Below, one piece after another: positions 1-7,063 of a stretch of 7,867 nucleotides of DNA. Under the pieces are notes generated by a model, which saw only the letters and a list, made by a program, of their open reading frames with translations, ran no database searches and was not told where the DNA came from. Numbering within the stretch: the stretch's first letter is position 1; every line of letters begins with the position of its first letter. The translations under genes were made by a program, and so were the position numbers. This DNA is from Planctomycetota bacterium (lineage in GTDB: Bacteria > Planctomycetota > Phycisphaerae > WQYP01), in NCBI GenBank assembly GCA_021828935.1, contig JAJZCU010000086.1, positions 1-7,867 on the forward strand. Direction: 5' to 3'.

Positions 1-1050
1 TACAAAATCAGCGGCCACTACCCTTACTACAGGGAATCGCAGTTTCCTACGATTAAAATGCGGGAGCATGACGCCGCCGATGCGGACGAATATTTGCTAA
101 AACCGATGAATTGCCCGCATCACATTCAAATTTACGCAGCGGAACCGCACAGTTACCGCGATCTGCCCATTCGCCTGGCGGAATTCGGCACGGTGTACCG
201 TTTTGAACAGTCGGGGGAATTGTCGGGCATGACGCGCGTGCGGGGCTTCACGCAGGATGACGCGCATTTGTTCTGCACGCCCGAACAGGTGGAGGCGGAA
301 TTTAGATCCACCGTGGAAATGGTGATTCATGTATTTAAGACCCTGGGATTCGCCGAATATGAATGCCGCGTGAGTCTGCGCGACCCCGCCTCTGATAAAT
401 ATGCCGGTGATCCCAAGGTTTGGGACGCCGCCGAAAACACGCTGCGCAAGGTGGTGCGCGACGTGGGCATTGCCCATGAAGAAGGCCTGGGCGAGGCGGC
501 TTTTTACGGCCCGAAACTGGACTTCATGGTGCGCGATGTAATTGGGCGCAAATGGCAACTGGGCACCGTGCAGTTGGATTATGTATTGCCCGAGCGCTTC
601 GGCCTGGAATATATTGGCAGCGACAACACGCCGCACCGGCCGGTGATGATCCACCGGGCGCCCTTTGGTTCCATGGAACGATTCACGGGAATACTTATTG
701 AACATTTTGCCGGTGCATTTCCCGTCTGGCTGGCCCCGTTACAGGTGGCGTTGTTAACCATCAGTGAAAAATTTGTGGAGTACGGCCAGACCGTGCTGGA
801 ACAGTTGAAAGCCGCCGGGATACGGGCCCAACTGGATGCGGACGACAGCAAAATCGGCGCGAAAATTCGCAAGGCCCGGGAACTTAAGATTCCGTACATG
901 CTGGTGCTGGGCGCCAAAGAACAGGAACAGAAGACTGTGGCGGTGCGCACGCGGCGCGACAAAGATATTGGCGCCATGCCCATCGAGCAGTTCGTAGCGG
1001 CCTTAAAGGCCGAGATCGCCAGCCGGGCGTTGGAGCTGACGCTGGGATGA
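1..1050 (+). CDS. thrS: Threonyl-tRNA synthetase, C-terminal part (5' end outside window)
   Basis: Cytoplasmic class II aminoacyl-tRNA synthetase that charges tRNA-Thr with threonine using ATP. The reading frame is open from base 1 ([13 protein letters not shown]...), so the gene starts upstream; 349 residues are present. The three zinc ligands that select threonine are visible: Cys38 in MNCPHH, His89 in TQDDAH and His218 in [12 protein letters not shown]. The Cys-to-first-His spacing of 51 equals that of the E. coli enzyme. Motif 2 lies around residues 66-88 ([18 protein letters not shown]) and motif 3 around 218-230 (GSMERFTG). The anticodon-binding domain begins near residue 244 ([10 protein letters not shown]) and runs to the end, closing with a usual-length tail. 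The missing N-terminal part should hold the TGS and editing domains. Nothing in the visible part suggests decay. It is convergent with the dehydrogenase downstream. The identification is secure; regulation lies upstream and cannot be seen. Confidence 0.98.
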   Translation, partial: YKISGHYPYYRESQFPTIKMREHDAADADEYLLKPMNCPHHIQIYAAEPHSYRDLPIRLAEFGTVYRFEQSGELSGMTRVRGFTQDDAHLFCTPEQVEAEFRSTVEMVIHVFKTLGFAEYECRVSLRDPASDKYAGDPKVWDAAENTLRKVVRDVGIAHEEGLGEAAFYGPKLDFMVRDVIGRKWQLGTVQLDYVLPERFGLEYIGSDNTPHRPVMIHRAPFGSMERFTGILIEHFAGAFPVWLAPLQVALLTISEKFVEYGQTVLEQLKAAGIRAQLDADDSKIGAKIRKARELKIPYMLVLGAKEQEQKTVAVRTRRDKDIGAMPIEQFVAALKAEIASRALELTLG

Positions 1051-1174
1051 TTCCGCGTGGCGGCCTATGACATATTTTTTCCATGGCAGCAGTGGCGCCG
1101 CGGGGGCGAAAAAAAGCCGCTGATGCGTGGAGGACGCTGACGACCCGGATGGCGGGAGCCGCCGAGGAATTTGG

Positions 1175-2098
1175 TCACGGCTGAGCGCCGCTTAGAAAAT
1201 TTAATACATCTTTTACGACCCAGCTCATGGCGTCCATGGCTCCTTGAGTCCGCGCCGCGAGGTGGGGGAGCAGCAGGGCGTTGGGAATTCCCCAAAGGGG
1301 GTAGTCATCGGGCGGCGGCTCGGGGTCGTGGACATCCAGCGCGGCGCCCGCGAGTTGGCCTGCCCTTAGCGCCGCCGCCAACGCGTGGCTGTCGATCACT
1401 TCGCCGCGGCAGGTGTTAATTAATAGGGCGTGTGGCCGCATCCGCTGCAAGGCGCTGGCGTCAATGAGGTGGCGGTTTCCGGGCCGGTGGCTCACATGCA
1501 ATGACAGGATGTCTGATTCGCCCAACAGAACGCCCGACGTGACGCTCTGCGCGGGAAACTCCACGGCACTGCTGACGTCCACAACATCGTTGTAAATCAC
1601 GCGCATTCCCAAGGCGATCGCCACCTTGCCAACCGCGCGGCCGATGCGCCCCATCCCCAAAATGCCCATGGTTTTTCCCGAAAGTTCCAAGCCGCGGACG
1701 GTTTTGCGATACCGATGAAATGCTTCCGGTGTGGTGGGGCCCGTCAGGGGGACCAATGGCCGACCCAGTGCAAATATTAGGTTGTAAACGTATTCACATA
1801 CCGCACGGGTATTGGCATCGGGCGTTGAGCAGACGCGCACGCCCCGCTTTTCGCAAGCGTTTTGATCAATGTTTTCCAGCCCCACGCCGGCCCGGCCCAC
1901 GGCCCGCAGCTTCGGCGCGTTGCGCAGCAGAGCGTCGTTGACCTGGGTGTAAGTGCGCACGATCAGCCCATCAGCTTCCGCCAAGGCCCCAGTGAACCGG
2001 TCACTGGTGGGCGACGCCTCAACGGTGCGCGCATGTTCGCGCAGATATTGCAGGGGCGCATCTTCCAGACCTTCGGTTACCAGTACCAGTGGCTTCAT
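1175..2098 (-). CDS. D-isomer-specific 2-hydroxyacid dehydrogenase, phosphoglycerate dehydrogenase-like, short form
   Basis: NAD-dependent oxidoreductase that interconverts a D-2-hydroxyacid and its 2-ketoacid; 307 residues in the cytoplasm. The Rossmann motif is GILGMGRIG, with glycines at 148, 150 and 153, and Asp171 at the end of the second strand points to NAD rather than NADP. The family's catalytic triad is present: Arg231 (NTCRGEVID), Glu260 (DPEP) and His279 (LLPHLA). The N-terminal substrate-domain motifs VRTYTQV (47-53) and AVGRAGVGLENID (66-78) resemble 3-phosphoglycerate dehydrogenase. However, the protein ends right after the catalytic domain and lacks the regulatory ACT domain of long SerA enzymes, so the substrate is unproven and glycerate, lactate or another hydroxyacid is possible. 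I chose the ATG at 2098 (MKPLVLVTEG) because a GGA sits about 8 bases before it and the family begins there; an in-frame ATG at 2149 would add 17 atypical residues. It is not linked to serine pathway genes here. Confidence 0.93.
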   Translation of the reverse strand: MKPLVLVTEGLEDAPLQYLREHARTVEASPTSDRFTGALAEADGLIVRTYTQVNDALLRNAPKLRAVGRAGVGLENIDQNACEKRGVRVCSTPDANTRAVCEYVYNLIFALGRPLVPLTGPTTPEAFHRYRKTVRGLELSGKTMGILGMGRIGRAVGKVAIALGMRVIYNDVVDVSSAVEFPAQSVTSGVLLGESDILSLHVSHRPGNRHLIDASALQRMRPHALLINTCRGEVIDSHALAAALRAGQLAGAALDVHDPEPPPDDYPLWGIPNALLLPHLAARTQGAMDAMSWVVKDVLNFLSGAQP

Positions 2099-2158
2099 AA
2101 GATTTCCAAAATGCCGTGAATGTGGCCATGCCGCCGCGCCCGTGGCCATTGAAGCGGG

Positions 2159-2187
2159 GTGATACCGGATGCCTGAGAAAATGGCAA
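2159..2187 (-). promoter_or_regulatory. Candidate sigma70-type promoter of the hydroxyacid dehydrogenase gene
   Basis: On the minus strand TTGCCA (2182-2187) and TATCAC (2159-2164) are separated by exactly 17 bases. That is 5 of 6 and 4 of 6 matches to the -35 and -10 consensus. Transcription would begin near 2152 and give a leader of roughly 50 bases before the ATG at 2098. It lies between the upstream terminator and the gene, as expected for an independent unit. This is a pattern match by eye only. Confidence 0.35.
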
Positions 2188-2251
2188 GCCACCTCGCAGC
2201 TAAGGGATCGCGGGGGGCGGCAAAATTGGCATCGGCCGGGGCATTGTTTGG

Positions 2252-2289
2252 GCAAAAAAAGAAAGAGGCCCGCGTTGCGGCGGGCCTCT
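2252..2289 (-). terminator. Intrinsic terminator of the secreted-protein gene
   Basis: Bases 2264-2273 (AGAGGCCCGC) and 2280-2289 (GCGGGCCTCT) pair perfectly over 10 bp around a 6-base loop. Read on the minus strand, the hairpin is followed by TTTCTTTTTTTGCC, the U-tract of a Rho-independent terminator. It lies about 40 bases beyond the stop codon at 2331 of the secreted-protein gene and ahead of the dehydrogenase promoter, so it separates the two transcription units. On the plus strand no U-tract follows the hairpin, so it works in one direction. Confidence 0.92.
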
Positions 2290-2330
2290 GTGCTATCTCA
2301 ATAGGTTATTTAGCGTTCACGCCTGGATGC

Positions 2331-3557
2331 TCAGTGACGCATCTGAGCGTCGGACACTTGGCTGCCACTGGGCTTAAACAGCCTGGAGAACAGCTTGTAC
2401 GATACCAAGCGATAGGCGCTGGTGGCGTTGCCCGGCCACTGGCTGCGGTTTTGGTCAACCTTGGTCAGAACATACTGCACATCCTTGCGATAACGGCTGG
2501 CCGTGATCGTGGAAGGCAACTGCAGGCGATACGTGTGTTTGTGCTCGCGTAGGACATGCAGGCGGAGCGAATGTGCAGATCGTCCGGACATAGCCGATAT
2601 CGCCGACCTTCCGGCCATGCGCATGTGATGACGTGTGGAACGAGCGGCCGTCCGCAGGTGGTGACGCATGGTGCGGGCGCTGGCGCCCAGGCCGTTGCCG
2701 TGTCGGGTGTGCATTGTGCGGGTGCGTCGCATGGACGAATTGTTTCCCATATGGGAGCTCATCGCACTGGGGGCTGGCAGGGTAACCAGCAACGATCCGG
2801 ACGTGACTTTGCGTTGGGATACTTGAATGTTGCTGAAAACAGTTTCCGGCTTGGTAATCTTGAACTCTTTGCCGTATTTGGCCTTCCAATCTTTGCGGAA
2901 TTCCCGGATGCGGCCGTTCAACGCCTTGGCCTTCACGTTCTTCAAACCGGGCCGCAGGGTGTGACGATCAGCCTTGGTCAGCGACTTGGCGGAATCGCGC
3001 AGGCCGTTGGTTTCAACCGTTTCATTCACGAAATGGGCCAACAGCTTTTGAACGCGGTGCAGGCGAGTCTGGTTGGTCATGGGCTGACGGCCGTGGCCGC
3101 CACGGATGGTGCGCACGCCGTTGCTATTCGTGCGGAGGTCGGCGCCGTTGTTGTCATTGTTGGCGCCAATGCCGCCAGCGGTGGCTGGCAGTTGGTTACG
3201 CACGCTGTGGCTTGAGGCTCGCGGCCCGCCTGTGCCATTGCCTGTGCCTTGATTGTGCGGATTCGCGCTGCCGCCGGCAGTGATCGCAGCGCCCGAGGCG
3301 TTGGCGTTGCCGTGTAGGTCTGCGCCGTTGTTGTTGTTCGCCGCGCCAATGCCGCCGGTTGCGGCCGGGGCCGGGTTGGCGCCGCTGCCGGTGCCATTGG
3401 TTGCGGCGCCGTTGTTGCCAAGACTATGCACCGGCTGTGCATTCTGACCCGGGGTCTGCGTGGTTGTTGCGCTTCCGAACGCCGCCGTGCAACCCAAAAG
3501 TGCAACGGACGCCGCCGCCACGCTTAAAGTAGCCTGATGGAAAATCGATGGTTTCAT
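2331..3557 (-). CDS. Secreted or lipid-anchored low-complexity protein of unknown function
   Basis: I do not recognise the family. The 408-residue product begins with an export signal: MK at the start, a hydrophobic core (about residues 9-22) and either a lipoprotein site at Cys23 (ALLGC, an imperfect lipobox) or signal peptidase I cleavage near AFGSA. Residues 30-160 are Asn/Gly/Ala/Thr-rich low complexity with two copies of a GGIGA-(N-rich)-GADL motif (68-81 and 128-141). Residues 160-245 look helical and folded, ending in WKAKYGKEFKI. Residues 276-345 are a strongly basic Arg/His/Met-rich stretch with an 11-residue tandem repeat. Residues 341-395 look folded again (YRLQLPSTI, RSQWPGNATSAYRLVSYKLF). 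I infer that two conserved parts are interrupted by the basic insert. The ATG at 3557 is chosen because AGGAG lies 8 bases before it and a signal peptide follows; the frame stays open to 3758 but that extension is Arg-rich and unlikely. The gene appears monocistronic. Confidence 0.85.
   Translation of the reverse strand: MKPSIFHQATLSVAAASVALLGCTAAFGSATTTQTPGQNAQPVHSLGNNGAATNGTGSGANPAPAATGGIGAANNNNGADLHGNANASGAAITAGGSANPHNQGTGNGTGGPRASSHSVRNQLPATAGGIGANNDNNGADLRTNSNGVRTIRGGHGRQPMTNQTRLHRVQKLLAHFVNETVETNGLRDSAKSLTKADRHTLRPGLKNVKAKALNGRIREFRKDWKAKYGKEFKITKPETVFSNIQVSQRKVTSGSLLVTLPAPSAMSSHMGNNSSMRRTRTMHTRHGNGLGASARTMRHHLRTAARSTRHHMRMAGRSAISAMSGRSAHSLRLHVLREHKHTYRLQLPSTITASRYRKDVQYVLTKVDQNRSQWPGNATSAYRLVSYKLFSRLFKPSGSQVSDAQMRH
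2604..2669 (-). repeat. Degenerate 33-base tandem repeat encoding an Arg/His 11-mer
   Basis: Within the secreted-protein gene two adjacent 33-base units encode MRHHLRTAARS (residues 297-307) and TRHHMRMAGRS (308-318). Seven of 11 residues and about 22 of 33 bases match, so the duplication is old or held by selection on the protein. The pattern RHH-x-R-x-A-x-RS is retained in both copies. Confidence 0.7.
3135..3356 (-). repeat. Two copies of an Asn-rich motif spaced exactly 180 bases (60 residues)
   Basis: Bases 3315-3356 encode GGIGAANNNNGADL and bases 3135-3176 encode GGIGANNDNNGADL. The two 42-base units differ at about 8 positions and start 180 bases apart. The residues between them are also Gly/Asn/Thr-rich, with a GTGNGTGG stretch echoing NGTGSG before the first copy. 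This suggests a duplicated block of about 60 residues that has since diverged. Confidence 0.75.
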
Positions 3558-3570
3558 AATAAGGACTCCT
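3558..3570 (-). promoter_or_regulatory. Strong Shine-Dalgarno sequence that fixes the secreted-protein start
   Basis: On the minus strand AGGAG (3566-3570) lies 8 bases before the ATG at 3557, preceded by a run of T residues. It decides between the ATG at 3557 and the in-frame upstream extension to 3758. It is the best ribosome binding site I can see in the window and suggests efficient translation. Confidence 0.85.
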
Positions 3571-3919
3571 AAAAAAAAGTATGTCGAAGACGATCTCCAA
3601 CTGTTATTTAATCTAAAAGCAAACAGTGGACCAGACGTCGGTAAAAGCACGCAGCAATGTGGTTTCGGCCTTGTTGCCCGGCTGGGCTGAACAAACGTCC
3701 GCCGGCGAGCGTGGCTGGCCGGAAAGCGGCGCGCCGCCGACTGGGGGCGTCGCGCCACGCGTCAGAATTGCGTATTTGCGTTGACCGGAACGCGTTTTTT
3801 TGATGCGTCAGGCCGGTGGCGGCACGACATTTATGTACGACAGTCCGGTCTGATGGACGCTCGGGATACGCCCATGTGAACGATATGCTTTATTGCCCTC
3901 TCGACGCGGGGTTTTTTTC

Positions 3920-3949
3920 TGGAATTCTAACGCCCCCGAGGCGTATAAT
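3920..3949 (+). promoter_or_regulatory. Candidate promoter of the zinc-ribbon membrane protein gene
   Basis: A perfect TATAAT lies at 3944-3949. The best -35 candidate is TGGAAT at 3920-3925 (3 of 6 matches, 18-base spacer), so the -35 is weak and may need an activator. Transcription would begin near 3956, about 100 bases before the chosen ATG at 4054 and about 55 bases before the alternative TTG at 4012. Confidence 0.45.
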
Positions 3950-4053
3950 TTGGCGTGAAGATGCTCGGTATGGGCGGCGCCATACGACGTACCACCTGAA
4001 CCGCCGTCTGATTGTTGTTAAGCATGCCGCTGGCTGACTGTAGAAAGCTAATC

Positions 4054-5097
4054 ATGGCCAATACCACTGCCGGCCCCCGAAAAAGCCCCGCCGCCGCGCG
4101 CCACTGCCCGGCGTGTGGCGCCTTGGCGATAGGCGGGCGCACCCGTTGCCTGTCGTGTAATTTGGATTTTACAAAACCCGGCGCGGCGCCAGGCACCCGA
4201 CCCTTGAATATGCCCGCCAACAAAACCCCGTCATATCGCGTATGGGTCCGCGCAGCGAAGTGGACGGGAGGGGCCGTGGCCGTGCTGGCGTTGTTGTTTG
4301 GCGCCTATACCTTCGCCACGAGCAATAAAAAAGGGGTGGCGTGGAAGAAGTACCCCACGAGCCGCACCATTCTGGTGAAGCGCTTTTTCGGTTATGTCAG
4401 CACCGATACCAATGCGGATTTTGCCAAGGCCTACAAACTGCTGGCCCTGAGTCGGCGTCGCGCGAAAAATGCCCATCCCGGACATTACTATCAGCGATTC
4501 CATGATCTGGACCAATATCTGGCCGGAGAATTTGGCCCGCAATGGATTGACCGACTGAAGGTGGTCAGGAAACAGCAGGAGCTCAACGGTAAGTTGCATA
4601 CGGTCATGGTGGCGGTCGTTGATACCGAACGCTTTCATGTGTTTGTCGCGCCGCAGGTTCCGAAGGGTTTTCATCCCGGCGGACCCACCCATTACGGCTT
4701 GCTGGCCATCCGAGAATTTCAGTTCAGCGGCGGCGCGGCTTCGCAACGCCTGGGCATTATAAATTCCTATGTGGGCGGCTTTTATGGCGCCACCGGGTCC
4801 GCCAATCAGATCCGCGGCCTGGCCGCCGCCTTCGGCGGTTCCGACGCCAACGAGACCCCGTGGCAGATCAAACAGCGGCTGCTGCCGATTGTGGAAGATC
4901 CCCACGGCACCGCGCTGCGGCAGTGCATTTATCAACTTTGGCCCGTACGAAACGATCCCACCGTCCGCCGGCGACTGTACAAAATTATCCACGACCCGCG
5001 CTACGCCCCCAATATCCGCACCGATGCCCGCAGCGTCTACAACGGCACGGCCAGTGCAGCAATCCTGATCGGCAATGGCGTGACCAAGGTGCATTGA
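4054..5097 (+). CDS. Zinc-ribbon, single-pass membrane protein of unknown function
   Basis: The product is 347 residues. It starts with a cytoplasmic zinc ribbon, Cys18-x2-Cys21 and Cys32-x2-Cys35 (CPACG ... CLSCN), followed by a Pro/Gly-rich linker. One membrane helix at about residues 70-88 (WTGGAVAVLALLFGAYTF) and positive residues on both flanks come next. The remaining 255 residues form a soluble domain, probably outside the cytoplasmic membrane, that I do not recognise. Part of it (about 119-200, from NADFAKAYKLL to FHVFVAPQ) has helices followed by strands, as in small alpha+beta folds; part (about 230-265) is Gly-rich. The zinc ribbon-helix-domain layout is common in bacterial membrane proteins of unknown role. 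The start is uncertain: ATG 4054 (MANTTAGPRK) gives the cleanest N-terminus but its ribosome site is weak; TTG 4012 and ATG 4024 are in frame. It converges on the glycosyltransferase gene with only 25 bases between stops. Confidence 0.87.
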   Translation: MANTTAGPRKSPAAARHCPACGALAIGGRTRCLSCNLDFTKPGAAPGTRPLNMPANKTPSYRVWVRAAKWTGGAVAVLALLFGAYTFATSNKKGVAWKKYPTSRTILVKRFFGYVSTDTNADFAKAYKLLALSRRRAKNAHPGHYYQRFHDLDQYLAGEFGPQWIDRLKVVRKQQELNGKLHTVMVAVVDTERFHVFVAPQVPKGFHPGGPTHYGLLAIREFQFSGGAASQRLGIINSYVGGFYGATGSANQIRGLAAAFGGSDANETPWQIKQRLLPIVEDPHGTALRQCIYQLWPVRNDPTVRRRLYKIIHDPRYAPNIRTDARSVYNGTASAAILIGNGVTKVH

Positions 5098-5122
5098 AGC
5101 GCCGTCAGGCCAGGGGCGGCAA

Positions 5123-6988
5123 TCACCGAGCGTCAGTGGACGGAGTCAGCGTGTTTCTGGTTTTTAGCCGCCGCAGCGATATCCGCCAAATGGTGACCAT
5201 ATCGCGCCGGAAGATGCGCCGAACGCTGATGGCTTTGCCGCGGAGTTTCCGGGCCGCATGCGGCGCCAACGCGGCGGGGCTGTGCTGGCGAAGGTCGTTC
5301 GCTAAATTGTGAAATAAACCCTGTTCCCAGCCAAAATACCCAGCCATTAAAATTGGCCGGTGAGGGTGGTGCGCCAGCAACCGGGCGATCTGCCGCGCGG
5401 GGGTTTTGGGGAACGGCCCCGGCGTGGTGGGTATCTGTGGCAGGCGGGTGTAATAAGCAAACGTGAATGGCTCCATGGAAACCAGCGGGGTGGTGCGCGG
5501 AAATTTGGCCAATGCCGCCCGGGTGCTGCGCAGACAATCCGACACATAATTCAGCCGATCCTGGTAGGCGGGAAAATATCCCGCGGCTGGTTCCACATTC
5601 GCCACCAGCAACAGGGCCAGCAAAGCCCAGGGCCAGCCGGAGAGACGGATGATTGGATTCCGCGCGGCGGTGGCCGGCGGCTTTTGACTGGGTGTTTTTT
5701 TTAACATGCCCCCGACCAGCACCGTATCGGCGGAAATCGGCCGCGCCGGGCGCCCCATGGCTTCCGCCACATACACCATCATGACCGGCAGAATGGGCAG
5801 CCAGAAGCGAACAAAATCAAACGGCCAGATCGCATAAAGACCAATATAAAACAGAATGAAAATTTCAATCAGCCGGCTCTGGCCGCGCGGCTGGAAAAAC
5901 AGGCGCAGCAGAAACCCGATCATCGCCAGCAGCAGCACCATTTTGCACACCACGTTGAACACGCCATATTCCGGGCTGAACATGGCCGGCGGGCAGAACA
6001 GGTGGGAAAAATCATTGAGGTGCGGAGTCATCAGCGTCAGCAAATTTAATAAGATCAGATGAATATCGTAAAGCGGTATGCGGCCGCGGTCGGTTAATCC
6101 GCGGATCAACTGATGCATGTAGCCATTGTGCGCCTTGTCGCTGAAAATGTTCTTGGCCGGCGACGCCAGCGCCACGCCGCCCAGATACGCCGCGCCGACC
6201 AGACCCACGATGATGCTGTTAACAACCAGTTTTGAAAACGGAATAAGCCGTGGCGCTGCGGACTGCCGCGTTTGCCACCACGCCGTGATGCAATCAACCC
6301 ACGGAGCGCCGGCGGTGGCGCCGAAGCAAATGATGGCGGCCGACCGCATCGACATCGCCGCCGCACACAGCCCCGCCATAATCACGGACTTTATCGGGTT
6401 GCGCCACCACTGCGGCCATTTGAGCGCCAGCAGCAACCATACGGCAATGCACAGGGTAAACGCCGGCTCGGATAGTACGGAAAGTTCATTTTCCAGCGTG
6501 TACAGGCTGGTGGCGTAGATGGCCGTAATAAGCAATGCCAGCAGAGCCATGGCCGGCCACGCCACCGCGCCCATTGGCGGCGGTCCGGCGGTATCCGCTG
6601 GCCACCGACCGCGGATGACCATGTTCCGCACTAGCAGCAACGTGAAGAAAGTGGCCACGCACCCGGTAACCACCACGCACACATGCATGGAAAAAATGTT
6701 AAATCCGAAAATTTTCCCCCACGCCGCCAGAATGGCCGGAAACCCAGGCGGATAAAACGTATCCAACGGCGCACGCAGCGCGATGCCACGACCGGCCGCG
6801 ATGTTGCGCGCGGTTAAAACGTAGCTGAATTCATCGGGGGCGATGAACAGCGACCGGTTGAGCACCCAGCGGTGCATAACATTTTTGTGAAATAACGTAA
6901 AAATCGGCAGCAGGCATGTGATTGCCGCCGCCATGACATATCCAAGCCGTTCCAGCACTCGGGCCAACGTTTTCATGCGGCACAGCAT
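5123..6988 (-). CDS. Multi-pass GT-C glycosyltransferase (dolichyl/polyprenyl-phosphate-sugar type, PMT/ArnT-like)
   Basis: Integral membrane protein of 621 residues, likely transferring a sugar from a polyprenyl-phosphate donor to an acceptor on the outer face of the membrane. GT-C features: after the first helix (about 16-33), the first external loop holds the acidic motif APDEFSYVLTARNIAAGRGI (Asp52-Glu53), then YPPGFPAILAAW (79-90), SEPAF (173-177) and the late loop-helix WPFDFVRFWLPILPV (388-402). I count roughly 10-11 hydrophobic segments, the last near 452-465. A C-terminal domain of about 155 residues outside the membrane follows and is basic at its end. The acceptor (protein, lipid or polysaccharide) cannot be told; no other glycan genes are in view. 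ATG 6988 and ATG 6976 are both possible starts and neither has a visible Shine-Dalgarno sequence. It lies 75 bases after mnmE on the same strand, so read-through from mnmE is possible. Confidence 0.85.
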   Translation of the reverse strand: MLCRMKTLARVLERLGYVMAAAITCLLPIFTLFHKNVMHRWVLNRSLFIAPDEFSYVLTARNIAAGRGIALRAPLDTFYPPGFPAILAAWGKIFGFNIFSMHVCVVVTGCVATFFTLLLVRNMVIRGRWPADTAGPPPMGAVAWPAMALLALLITAIYATSLYTLENELSVLSEPAFTLCIAVWLLLALKWPQWWRNPIKSVIMAGLCAAAMSMRSAAIICFGATAGAPWVDCITAWWQTRQSAAPRLIPFSKLVVNSIIVGLVGAAYLGGVALASPAKNIFSDKAHNGYMHQLIRGLTDRGRIPLYDIHLILLNLLTLMTPHLNDFSHLFCPPAMFSPEYGVFNVVCKMVLLLAMIGFLLRLFFQPRGQSRLIEIFILFYIGLYAIWPFDFVRFWLPILPVMMVYVAEAMGRPARPISADTVLVGGMLKKTPSQKPPATAARNPIIRLSGWPWALLALLLVANVEPAAGYFPAYQDRLNYVSDCLRSTRAALAKFPRTTPLVSMEPFTFAYYTRLPQIPTTPGPFPKTPARQIARLLAHHPHRPILMAGYFGWEQGLFHNLANDLRQHSPAALAPHAARKLRGKAISVRRIFRRDMVTIWRISLRRLKTRNTLTPSTDAR

Positions 6989-7063
6989 AAGCAGGCGCGA
7001 CGGCTGCGCCGAGCGCCGCGCTCATGGATCAACCGCCGCGGGTCAACGGGGCTCGCTTGGCCA

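Larger units (their letters stand above)
3558..4053. other. Divergent intergenic region of about 500 bases
   Basis: This gap lies between the starts of the secreted-protein gene (-) and the zinc-ribbon gene (+). It contains the Shine-Dalgarno sequence at 3566-3570, an AT-richer leader at about 3580-3625 that should hold the minus-strand promoter (no clear -35/-10 pair found), a cluster of GCGT words at 3747-3808, T-runs at 3795-3801 and 3912-3918, and a TATAAT box at 3944-3949. Open frames crossing it have no ribosome site and no recognisable protein. I see no RNA gene in it. Confidence 0.6.

Noticed and set aside
97..705. 202-codon minus-strand frame opposite thrS
   Set aside because: It is antisense to unmistakable threonyl-tRNA synthetase motifs and is a shadow of its codon pattern.
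1051..1174. Search for a bidirectional terminator between the convergent thrS and dehydrogenase genes
   Set aside because: A T-run (1075-1080) and an A-run (1109-1115) are present, but I found only 4-5 bp stems near them, so no terminator can be supported.
2556..3215. 219-codon open frame on the plus strand opposite the secreted-protein gene
   Set aside because: It lies wholly antisense to a gene with a strong ribosome site, signal peptide and terminator. Its product has no recognisable motif, and long antisense frames are expected in GC-rich coding DNA.
3077..3505. 142-codon frame on the minus strand overlapping the secreted-protein gene in another frame
   Set aside because: The product is Ala/Pro/Thr/Arg-rich, typical of a frame-shifted reading of Gly/Asn-rich codons, and it has no ribosome site.
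3558..3758. N-terminal extension of the secreted protein to an upstream start at 3758
   Set aside because: The extension is Arg/Pro/Ser-rich, would bury the signal peptide inside the protein, and has no advantage over the ATG at 3557 with AGGAG 8 bases before it.
3778..3801. Short hairpin (GCGTT/AACGC, 6-base loop) followed by seven T on the plus strand
   Set aside because: The stem is only 5 bp and no plus-strand gene lies upstream that would need a terminator; the T-run may be chance. It could at most shield the downstream promoter from read-through.
4985..4993. TTATCCACG, 8 of 9 match to the DnaA box, considered because mnmE is often near oriC
   Set aside because: It is a single copy inside a coding region (codons for Ile-Ile-His), with no cluster of boxes, no AT-rich unwinding element and no dnaA, rpmH or yidC in view.
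4231..5094. 287-codon minus-strand frame opposite the zinc-ribbon gene
   Set aside because: It is antisense to a gene with a clear CxxC-CxxC ribbon and membrane helix, shows no family motif, and begins at an unsupported start.
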